A stretch of 6,918 nucleotides of DNA from Porticoccaceae bacterium UBA1117 (GTDB lineage Bacteria > Pseudomonadota > Gammaproteobacteria > Pseudomonadales > Porticoccaceae). Within the stretch, counting starts at the first letter, position 1. Each line of letters starts with the position of its first letter. This document shows, in pieces, positions 1 through 5,511 of this stretch. The notes below the pieces were generated by a model. That model did no database searches. It was given only the letters and a program-made list of their open reading frames with translations, and was not told where the DNA came from. The stretch lies in assembly GCA_002313335.1 (NCBI GenBank), contig DCBC01000115.1, positions 10,989 through 17,906 of the forward strand. The letters run 5' to 3'. The translations under genes and the position numbers were made by a program.

Positions 1-18
1 GCACCAGCACCAGCACCA
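1..18 (+). repeat. Three tandem GCACCA units (Ala-Pro codons)
   Basis: GCACCA is repeated three times exactly at the window edge and may continue to the left. It encodes Ala-Pro pairs in frame with the sorting-tail protein and fits a Pro-rich spacer that holds the folded part away from the membrane. Confidence 0.6.
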
Positions 19-165
19 GTGGTTAGCGTTGTAAAGAGTGGTGGTGGCGGTTGTACAGTAGCCGGCGGTAACACAACCGATTCGTCATTAACTATTTTGT
101 TACTAATCTCTGGCGTATTGATGGCAAGAAGGCGTTACAGGTTTTACCCACATGGCGCTGCCTGA
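1..165 (+). CDS. C-terminal fragment of an exported protein with a JDVT/MYXO/GlyGly-CTERM-like sorting tail (5' end outside window)
   Basis: Frame 1 is open from the first base to TGA at 163-165, giving 54 residues of a gene that begins outside the window. It starts with three Ala-Pro pairs, a typical low-complexity linker, then has S-G-G-G-G-C-T, a short polar stretch with Asp, a hydrophobic helix (about residues 29-41, LTILLLISGVLMA) and a basic cluster R-R-R. The order Gly-Gly-Cys, helix, Arg cluster is that of C-terminal sorting signals such as JDVT-CTERM, MYXO-CTERM and GlyGly-CTERM. In these families a membrane protease (MrtJ-type or rhombosortase) is thought to cleave near the Gly/Cys motif so that the protein reaches the cell surface. 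The function of the main body is not visible. One oddity is that nine residues (YRFYPHGAA) follow the Arg cluster, where such tails normally end at once. The sorting tail call is fairly secure; the exact subfamily is less so. Confidence 0.72.
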   Translation, partial: APAPAPVVSVVKSGGGGCTVAGGNTTDSSLTILLLISGVLMARRRYRFYPHGAA

Positions 166-202
166 GGGGCAGGCTTGCAAGTAAGCAGTGCAAGCCGTCC
201 TC
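158..202 (+). terminator. Stem-loop at the end of the CTERM gene, possible weak terminator
   Basis: A perfect 8-bp inverted repeat, GGCTTGCA (172-179) with TGCAAGCC (189-196), encloses a 9-nt loop. With A171 bulged it extends by C170-G197, G169-T198 (wobble), G168-C199, G167-C200 and G166-T201 (wobble). A competing hairpin, CTGCC (158-162) with GGCAG (168-172), has the TGA stop codon in its loop. The stem is followed by TCGCAACTTTATTT, which is only a poor U-tract, so intrinsic termination is plausible but not certain. Its position directly after a stop codon supports a role in 3'-end formation. Confidence 0.45.
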
Positions 203-210
203 GCAACTTT

Positions 211-279
211 ATTTGGCGAGTGTCGCTAGCCTAATAATGTGGCAACAGATAGCTCCGCTTTTTTAGCGACATGCCAAAT
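211..279. repeat. Long imperfect inverted repeat between convergent genes
   Basis: ATTTGGC-GAG-TGTCGCTA (211-228) is the reverse complement of TAGCGACA-T-GCCAAAT (264-279), apart from a 3-against-1 internal loop. That gives 7 + 8 paired bases around a 35-nt loop (229-263). Inside it, CGCT (256-259) can also pair with AGCG (265-268) across five T. No U-tract follows on either strand, so this is not a standard intrinsic terminator. It may be a bidirectional 3'-end structure for the two convergent genes, a REP- or MITE-like unit, or a structured RNA. The pairing is seen directly; the role is unknown. Confidence 0.5.
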
Positions 280-302
280 ACTAGGTATAAAGCTATGGTT
301 AC

Positions 303-773
303 CTAAATGTGTGGTAGGTGCGCTTCTCTCTTAATTAACTGATTGAGTATTATCGTTGACTCAATACCTTCTGCCATGGGTACATTAGCTAGCTTTTCTT
401 TTAGAAATAGTTCGAAGGACTGCAACGTAGCAGTAGTCACACGCAGCACATAATCGTGGGCACCAGCCAACACACAGCATTCGGTTACTTCCGAAAGGTT
501 GGCTACGGCTGTTTCAAAATCTGAAGCATTCTCTGAGGTATTTTTGTTCACTTTTACAAACACAAAGGCCGACACATTAGCCCCTATCATCTGCTGATTG
601 AGTTGCACGCTATAACGCTCAATAAGACCACTTTGTTCAAGGCTGCGAAGTCGCCTCAAACAGGGTGTCTGAGAGAGGTTTACCTTGGCAGACAGGTCCG
701 CATTACTAATGCGTGAATTCTTCTGTAATGCATTCAAGATACTTATATCAATATTATCTAACTTCTTATTCAT
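303..773 (-). CDS. Lrp/AsnC-family transcriptional regulator
   Basis: This 156-residue protein has the normal length and layout of the family. An N-terminal winged helix-turn-helix (about residues 5-52) includes the recognition segment L-S-Q-T-P-C-L-R-R-L-R-x-L-E-x-x-G-L-I (33-51), very close to E. coli Lrp. A RAM/AsnC ligand-binding domain follows (about 66-145), with the G-A-H-D-Y segment (104-108) of the effector-binding turn. Such proteins form dimers to octamers and respond to amino acids or related small molecules. The target and ligand cannot be read from the sequence. The start ATG (771-773) has no clear Shine-Dalgarno, but the next residues NKKLDNIDISIL match the usual family start. 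The gene lies 173 nt downstream of the reductase on the same strand, so it may have its own promoter or be reached by read-through. The family is certain; its specific role is not. Confidence 0.93.
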   Translation of the reverse strand: MNKKLDNIDISILNALQKNSRISNADLSAKVNLSQTPCLRRLRSLEQSGLIERYSVQLNQQMIGANVSAFVFVKVNKNTSENASDFETAVANLSEVTECCVLAGAHDYVLRVTTATLQSFELFLKEKLANVPMAEGIESTIILNQLIKREAHLPHI

Positions 774-946
774 AATTAGTGGAATCTGCTAATAAAGTGA
801 CATCAGCTTTTAATATATCACATCATATGCAATTTAGCGGTTTTTCATTTTAGAGAGTGATCACATTTTTTACTTCACACCATCGTTCGACAACTCGCTA
901 ATAATATCCACAAACGTGCGTGCTCAGTGCGGTAGGCAGAGTCACC
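774..946 (-). promoter_or_regulatory. Non-coding gap before the Lrp-family gene; candidate -10 boxes and a GTGATCAC palindrome
   Basis: No gene is seen in this gap. Read on the minus strand, it holds two possible -10 boxes, TATGAT (822-827) and TATATT (812-817), but neither has a good TTGACA-like -35 at 16-18 nt. A perfect 8-bp palindrome, GTGATCAC (857-864), lies about 30 nt upstream of the first -10 candidate and could be an operator half-site, perhaps for autoregulation as is common in Lrp/AsnC genes. No GC-rich hairpin with a U-tract follows the reductase stop codon, so the end of the operon transcript is unclear. Confidence 0.3.
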
Positions 947-2161
947 TCATAGTTCAATTTGCAAATCACTTTCTGGTATTGAGCAACAAGACAGCACTTC
1001 CCCCTTATTTAAAGGCACGTCAGTTTTAATGAGTCTTTTAGTCGTACCTTTTTGGATTTTTATTTTGCATTGACCACATTCACCCGTTCGGCACTCACTC
1101 TGTATTTCAACTCCTTGTTCCTCCATGGCGTCGAGCAGTGTTCTATGCGATTGGAAAAATATACTTTTACTTCCCTTTATATCAATTGAAAACTTATCTT
1201 CGCTAAACAGGTCATTAGTAATACCAAATCGTTCAAAGTGAATGTTAGAAGCAGGTACACCCTGCTGAGTGAGCCCATGGCTGATATCATCCATCATCCC
1301 ATTGGGTCCGCATAAACAGTAATGTCGTCGCGCTTCATCTTCTACTGTGCTGCGCTCTGATTGGTGTTCCTCGCTGTAGCAATTGAGTTTTTGATTTAGC
1401 TGATTAGCGGATAACCGGCCTACAGACCCTTGCCAGACTAATTTGGTAGTTAAATCATCAAGGTTTGAAATAAAAGGATAAAAATCAAAATCATTGTGCT
1501 GTTTTGCCAATTGTGTAAATTCATCTAGGTAACACATCTCAGCAATTGATTTAGCGCTATAAAATAAACTCATTGTCTTGTTTGATGATGATCTTTTAAC
1601 GTCCGGAGCAATGAACTGGTGCACCATTGCACGCAGCGGGGTGATACCTATACCGCCAGCGACCAAGACCATATGGTCTACTTGCTTTGGATCGATAACA
1701 AAATTTCCTTTTGGGGGAAGGACACTAATTACAGCGCCTTTTTGAAGATGCAGGTATAGCCAGTTTGACACTTGCCCCTGAGTTTCACGTTGGATGCCCA
1801 ACTCATAAAATTCAATGTTTTTATGCCAAGAGGCTAGGGAATAGCAACGCTTTTGACCCACGTGTGACTTTGAACCTGAAAGAGCCATTGTTGGTGCGAT
1901 AACAGTTAAATATTGTCCAGGTGAGAAATCAGCTAAAGGCTCACCGGTGACGCTCTGTAAACGCACACTAAAATGCCGTTCACTCAAGTCTCGCCGCTGG
2001 ACGACTTTAAGCTGTAAGGGCTTGGCTTTATTGATTCGCGTATTATTCCGAGGGGCCGCAAGGTGTCTGTGCCAAAAAATATTAACTTGGCACAGCACAA
2101 TACCTATACACCCTAGGGTAAATATTATCAGCAATAGAGCTAATAATAATTGCCCTATCAT
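947..2161 (-). CDS. Membrane-anchored FAD/NAD(P)H oxidoreductase with C-terminal [2Fe-2S] ferredoxin domain
   Basis: The 404-residue protein has one N-terminal membrane helix (about 3-25) followed by basic residues (HRHLAAPRNNTR), which places the catalytic part in the cytoplasm. The FAD domain follows (about 48-155) with R-C-Y-S (105-108). The NAD(P) domain (about 160-310) has G-G-I-G-I-T-P (169-175) and C-G-P-N-G-M-M (284-290). A plant-type ferredoxin domain (about 323-404) has C357-x4-C362-x2-C365 and C392. The order FAD-NAD-[2Fe-2S] is that of Hcr and dioxygenase reductases. It should take hydride from NAD(P)H and pass single electrons on. The ATG at 2159-2161 is chosen because it overlaps the TGA of the preceding gene as ATGA and opens directly into the helix; a longer open frame to 2260 only reads through that gene out of frame. 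The neighbours suggest it feeds the PepSY-like protein for reduction of an imported ferric ligand. The enzyme class is secure; the substrate is inferred. Confidence 0.92.
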   Translation of the reverse strand: MIGQLLLALLLIIFTLGCIGIVLCQVNIFWHRHLAAPRNNTRINKAKPLQLKVVQRRDLSERHFSVRLQSVTGEPLADFSPGQYLTVIAPTMALSGSKSHVGQKRCYSLASWHKNIEFYELGIQRETQGQVSNWLYLHLQKGAVISVLPPKGNFVIDPKQVDHMVLVAGGIGITPLRAMVHQFIAPDVKRSSSNKTMSLFYSAKSIAEMCYLDEFTQLAKQHNDFDFYPFISNLDDLTTKLVWQGSVGRLSANQLNQKLNCYSEEHQSERSTVEDEARRHYCLCGPNGMMDDISHGLTQQGVPASNIHFERFGITNDLFSEDKFSIDIKGSKSIFFQSHRTLLDAMEEQGVEIQSECRTGECGQCKIKIQKGTTKRLIKTDVPLNKGEVLSCCSIPESDLQIEL

Positions 2162-2844
2162 TTTAGAGCCTGTTTTCGGGTTTGCGATCTCCACCACATG
2201 TAGATACCACTGAGTGCAAGCAACACAAGAGCCAGTGCCAGTACATCGGCCCAGATCCATTTATACTGCTTACCCATCAATGCTTTGCCTGTGTGTAAAT
2301 CATTCATAAACTTACCCAGTTGCAACGGACGCTTGTTTTCCATAGTGCCCAGTAGTTGCTCTATTTTGAACTCTTGCTGCCAGGTCATTCCTTCATCAAG
2401 ACTAGTGAGTACTCCTTGCTCCTTGGTCACGATATACCAAAGTTCGGGTAATATTTGTAAGCCATGAATATCACTCTGCTGCAATACATTCCATGTACCG
2501 GTCAGATCTTGTAACCATAGTCCTTGCTTGCCGGCTGCAATTAAACGGCCATCATCGAGTACTTCGAGTACCCTTATTTCACTACGAAGCTCTTGGATGG
2601 GCGTAAAAGTACTAGCAGTGGCTTGATAAAGGCCATTTTTGGTGGCTAAAAAAAGGCGACCATCAGCAGTATTAAGTACATCTTTTATTTCCACGCCTTC
2701 GGTTGTATAACCGATCACATATTGGCCTAAGGCTTTTTCATGGGTCATAAAAAATGTACTCATACCAACCGCGAACAAGGGCAATACTAAGGCTACACTA
2801 ATCCAGTTATGCAGCAGACGTGAAGTAACACCTTTGCCAATCAT
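2158..2844 (-). CDS. Two-helix PepSY-TM-like inner-membrane protein with a propeller-like periplasmic domain
   Basis: The protein has 228 residues from ATG 2842-2844, which lies 2 nt after the receptor stop. A TTG at 2851-2853 overlapping that stop would add three residues and cannot be excluded. Helix 1 (about 15-33) follows a basic N-terminus with L-L-H-N-W. The periplasmic part (about 35-195) shows three similar segments around G71, G108 and G144, spaced 37 and 36 residues, the last with an Asp-box S-L-D-E-G-M-T-W (148-155). N-D-L-H-T-G-K (181-187) leads into helix 2 (about 197-217), which ends S-G-I-Y-M-W-W-R. The L-H-T-G and S-G-I-Y-M-W-W signatures are those of PepSY-associated TM proteins, which include heme-containing siderophore reductases such as FoxB. 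No PepSY domain itself is visible. H12, H35 and H184 are candidate heme ligands. Its stop overlaps the reductase start, suggesting the two act together. The family is likely; the electron-carrier role is inferred. Confidence 0.8.
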   Translation of the reverse strand: MIGKGVTSRLLHNWISVALVLPLFAVGMSTFFMTHEKALGQYVIGYTTEGVEIKDVLNTADGRLFLATKNGLYQATASTFTPIQELRSEIRVLEVLDDGRLIAAGKQGLWLQDLTGTWNVLQQSDIHGLQILPELWYIVTKEQGVLTSLDEGMTWQQEFKIEQLLGTMENKRPLQLGKFMNDLHTGKALMGKQYKWIWADVLALALVLLALSGIYMWWRSQTRKQALK

Positions 2845-2846
2845 AT

Positions 2847-5036
2847 CTACCAACTTCTGGTAAGGGAGACGTTGATAGCGCGATTAGATTCTTCAAGCTC
2901 AGTTTCAAACTTGTCTATACTGCCGTCACCTTTGAAAATTGTCTTAAACTTTTCTTTATCGACGGCTAATAGATTTTGTCCAGAGAGACGTAGCTCGATA
3001 CCATTGGCAAAAGATTTTTTTAGATAAATGTCTAAATATTTTTGCATACCTTGGTTTTCTAACGTTCGCTTACCATCCTTAATTTCCTCACCTTCACGTA
3101 CCGATATTTGGTTATAGTTTGCGCCCCAGCTCATGCCGCTAGAAGTTAACTGATGATCGAACCCTAGGTTGTAAATATAATCAGGTAATTCTTTGAATGG
3201 CGTCTTATTACCGGTTAACTGATCCGTAATGTCACCATCGAGAAATGTAACGTTCGCTGATAGAGTTAAGCCTTCCATTCCATAGTTTTTCATGTTGAAG
3301 CTAGTGTCTAGTTCCAATCCTGTAAGGGCCGCGGTGCCAAAATTCTCAGGTATTTCCTCGTAGCGACCACTGACTGGATTCAAGTTCACTCGTGTTTCAA
3401 TTTTGTCTTCGATATCACGATAAAACATATTAATACCGACATTGCCTGCCTTTTTTGCGAAGTAATGGTCAATACCAATATCAAATCCAACCGATTTCTC
3501 AGGAATAAGATCGGGGTTGCCAGCTTTATCTGGTTTGTCGAGAGTGCCATCTTTTGAATCAACATATGCAACCATTTCATCAAATTTCGGTCTGCGTACT
3601 GTATTGGTAAAACTGGCTCTTACATTGGTCGTATCAGTCCAGTTAAAAACGTAATGCAACGAGGGGCTCCAAAATGAGTCAGTACTTTTCCGGTTGTCAT
3701 CTGTGCCGCTAGAGATATCTGTGTCTGTCCATTCGAATCGGATACCGGGTGTTAGTAACTGACGTTCGCTTATCGTGTATTCATCAAAAATAAAGGCATT
3801 AAACCGTTGCTCGATAATATTATATTTATTTTTACCCTCGTTCTTTTCTTTGGTTTTTCCTTTTTTTGTTTCTGTTTTGTTTTTGTTTTTACTACGCTCT
3901 TTATCGATGAACTCGATGCCTGTGACTAAGGTATGGTGCTCGCCAATGAAGCGCTTGTTGTCGAATGTTAGTGCCCATTCCTGATCTGTTTTATCTTCAA
4001 TCTCATTTTCTATCTTGTCTAATTTATCGATACCTTTATAAGCGTTTTTTTCCTTTTCTTTATCTTCTTTGTTTTTTTGGAGGTTTAAACCAACAGTAAA
4101 CTCATTAGAGGAGCCGTATTGATGTTGCCATTGGCCATAAAGCGCGGTGTTCATACGACGTTTATTTTCTTGCTCTAGCTCTTTACCATCGATACTTCCA
4201 TCTTTTTTACTTTTGATTTTTTCTTTAGTTTGTTCTTCATCAGAAACTAAAAATAATGGCTCAAGACTAATTTGATCATTTGGTGACAGACTCCAATTGA
4301 AGCTAGGTGCAAATTGGACTTCATCAAAAAGTTTCTCTCCTTTCTCTTGTTCCGATTTATCTGCGCTTCCATCAGCTTTAAAGCTTTGTTTATTTTTATC
4401 TTTCAGTAATTGACGTTGCTGTGCATTAAAGTTCAACAGATAGCCAAAATCATTTTTTTGTCCGCCGTACACCATATTAAAATTTGGCTTAGTGTCGCCG
4501 TTGTCTAAATAACTAAGACCAGCAGTAGCACTAATCAATGGTGTCTGAGGTATAGTTTTCAAGATAATGTTTACTGTTCCTGCAATACCTTGTGCATCAA
4601 TATCAGCGGTGGGTGCCCTGATAACTTCGATACGTTCTATTAATTGGGCAGGTAACTTATCGAGTTGGAATTCTCGCTTTTCGCCACCACCGGGTATCCG
4701 CCGACCGTTGATTAATACTTGGCTATATTCCTTATCCAAACCACGAATACGTACATCTTTGTTTTCACCCGGCATACCACCGAACACTACGCCTGGTAGG
4801 CGACGCAATACATCACCAGCGGTAGTGTCATTAAAGCGTTCAATTTGATCTTCATTAATTACCACGATACTATTTGGCGATTGTTGTCTTTGCTCTAAGG
4901 CGGTTTGCGCGCCGTAACTGGTTACAGTCTCAAGTTGAGTGATAATTTCTTGGGAATAGACTGTCAATGGGGTGGTACACATCAGGGATAATGCAATTAG
5001 TGTTTGCGGTTTTAATAATGTTGGTGGAGTTTTCAT
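2847..5036 (-). CDS. TonB-dependent outer-membrane receptor, probably for a ferric chelate
   Basis: The protein has 729 residues. A signal peptide (about 1-28, ending V-Y-S-Q) is followed by a likely TonB box (E-T-V-T-S-Y, 36-41). The plug domain (about 48-160) has N-x-x-V-R-I-R-G-L, V-L-I-N-G-R-R-I-P and I-E-R-I-E-V-I-R. A 22-strand-type barrel follows (about 165-729), with the common G-N-P-D-L-I-P-E-K motif (506-514) and an aromatic last residue (Trp729) suited to Bam-mediated assembly. The loops are very rich in Lys and Glu (residues 322-349 and 378-404). Four copies of a D-G-[ST]-x-D motif occur at about 220, 277, 494 and 702. It is the fourth gene of the operon; A-A-G-G precedes the ATG by about 7 nt. 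Ligand specificity cannot be read from the sequence. A siderophore or other ferric complex is likely from the adjacent reductase genes, though heme, another metal or a carbohydrate is possible. The receptor class is certain. Confidence 0.95.
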   Translation of the reverse strand: MKTPPTLLKPQTLIALSLMCTTPLTVYSQEIITQLETVTSYGAQTALEQRQQSPNSIVVINEDQIERFNDTTAGDVLRRLPGVVFGGMPGENKDVRIRGLDKEYSQVLINGRRIPGGGEKREFQLDKLPAQLIERIEVIRAPTADIDAQGIAGTVNIILKTIPQTPLISATAGLSYLDNGDTKPNFNMVYGGQKNDFGYLLNFNAQQRQLLKDKNKQSFKADGSADKSEQEKGEKLFDEVQFAPSFNWSLSPNDQISLEPLFLVSDEEQTKEKIKSKKDGSIDGKELEQENKRRMNTALYGQWQHQYGSSNEFTVGLNLQKNKEDKEKEKNAYKGIDKLDKIENEIEDKTDQEWALTFDNKRFIGEHHTLVTGIEFIDKERSKNKNKTETKKGKTKEKNEGKNKYNIIEQRFNAFIFDEYTISERQLLTPGIRFEWTDTDISSGTDDNRKSTDSFWSPSLHYVFNWTDTTNVRASFTNTVRRPKFDEMVAYVDSKDGTLDKPDKAGNPDLIPEKSVGFDIGIDHYFAKKAGNVGINMFYRDIEDKIETRVNLNPVSGRYEEIPENFGTAALTGLELDTSFNMKNYGMEGLTLSANVTFLDGDITDQLTGNKTPFKELPDYIYNLGFDHQLTSSGMSWGANYNQISVREGEEIKDGKRTLENQGMQKYLDIYLKKSFANGIELRLSGQNLLAVDKEKFKTIFKGDGSIDKFETELEESNRAINVSLTRSW

Positions 5037-5037
5037 T

Positions 5038-5049
5038 TAGAACCTTCTA
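5038..5049 (-). promoter_or_regulatory. Receptor ribosome binding site inside a TAGAA-GG-TTCTA palindrome
   Basis: On the minus strand TAGAAGGTTCTA is a perfect 5-bp palindrome around GG, and the A-G-A-A-G-G part is the only Shine-Dalgarno candidate for the receptor ATG at 5034-5036. The 2-nt centre is too small for a normal RNA hairpin. Overlap by chance is possible, though a dimeric DNA-binding protein could use such a site. Confidence 0.35.
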
Positions 5050-5082
5050 GTAATTTTAAGGAATAATGTGGTAGTTGATGTT

Positions 5083-5511
5083 TCAGGGTGAAATCGTTTT
5101 GTTCATAAGGATTTGAGCTGCTTGTAAGTTTTCTTGTTGTAAAAATGCCATCAGTTCGAGCAGTCGCTCAACTGACACATCTCTTGCAGTAGCGATAATT
5201 ATTTCGCTTTTAGGGGCTTTTTTTGCAGCGGCTTTAAATGCCAATTTTGTAGCTGGCCAATCAGTAAATTCTTGATTGTCGAGTGCCCATTTATTATCGG
5301 GAAATAGCGTGATTCGTAGGCTGTCTTTGATAATTAGCGAGCTAGCTTGTTCAGCGCCTTTACTCGGAAGATTCACCTTTAGTGCGTATTTTAATGGGTT
5401 AGCCGTTAGAATAAAAAATACAAGTACAATAAATAAAATATCTATCATCGGTGTTAAATCAATAGCCAATGCGGCTAAGCTAGAGTTTTCTACTGATTTG
5501 ATGCGGATCAT
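5083..5511 (-). CDS. exbD: ExbD: proton-channel subunit of the TonB energising complex
   Basis: The 142-residue protein has the usual ExbD/TolR length and plan: a short cytoplasmic N-terminus, one membrane helix (about 22-38) and a periplasmic domain. The signature L-T-P-M-I-D-I-L-F (19-27) contains Asp24, which corresponds to the essential proton-carrying Asp25 of E. coli ExbD. The start ATG overlaps the exbB stop as ATGA, so the two are probably translationally coupled, fitting their fixed stoichiometry in one complex. The last part (about 105-138) contains the family pattern of a residue-rich helix after S-E-I-I-I-A-T-A-R-D, as in other ExbD proteins that sense the periplasmic state of TonB. 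TolR is the alternative name for similar proteins, but the tonB neighbour and absence of tol genes favour ExbD. Confidence 0.94.
   Translation of the reverse strand: MIRIKSVENSSLAALAIDLTPMIDILFIVLVFFILTANPLKYALKVNLPSKGAEQASSLIIKDSLRITLFPDNKWALDNQEFTDWPATKLAFKAAAKKAPKSEIIIATARDVSVERLLELMAFLQQENLQAAQILMNKTISP

Noticed and set aside
158..279. Integron attC site or tRNA in the palindromic intergenic region
   Set aside because: No GTTRRRY/RYYYAAC core pair and no cloverleaf arms or T-loop sequence could be found.
793..819. CRP-like pair TGTGA...TCAC on the minus strand before the Lrp-family gene
   Set aside because: The half-sites are 17 nt apart instead of 6, so it does not fit a CRP site.
2108..2120. 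Possible lipobox (T-L-G-C, Cys18) in the reductase N-terminus
   Set aside because: Position -3 is Thr rather than Leu, and a lipoprotein would put the NAD(P)H-binding domains outside the cytoplasm.
1947..2213. Plus-strand open frame of 88 codons opposite the reductase and PepSY-like genes
   Set aside because: It is a shadow of two well-supported minus-strand genes, with no family-like sequence.
2162..2260. 33-residue Cys-containing N-terminal extension of the reductase
   Set aside because: It only reads the 3' end of the PepSY-like gene in another frame; the ATGA overlap at 2158-2161 and the membrane helix right after that ATG mark the real start.
2285..2467. Plus-strand open frame opposite the PepSY-like gene
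   Set aside because: Lies wholly antisense to a recognised gene and shows no domain, signal or neighbour support.
3386..3583. Minus-strand second-frame open reading frame inside the receptor
   Set aside because: Out-of-frame shadow of the receptor's conserved barrel region; no independent signal.
3775..3984. Plus-strand open frame rich in Leu/Phe/Ser opposite the receptor's Lys-rich loop, resembling a membrane peptide
   Set aside because: Its hydrophobic look is simply the complement of Lys/Glu codons (AAA/GAA read as TTT/TTC).
4045..4078. Two A7 runs on the receptor coding strand as possible slippage sites
   Set aside because: The reading frame is intact across both, and the runs follow from Lys/Asn codons; nothing suggests a frameshift product.
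4567..4848. Plus-strand open frame opposite the receptor plug domain
   Set aside because: Antisense shadow; the minus strand carries conserved plug motifs here.
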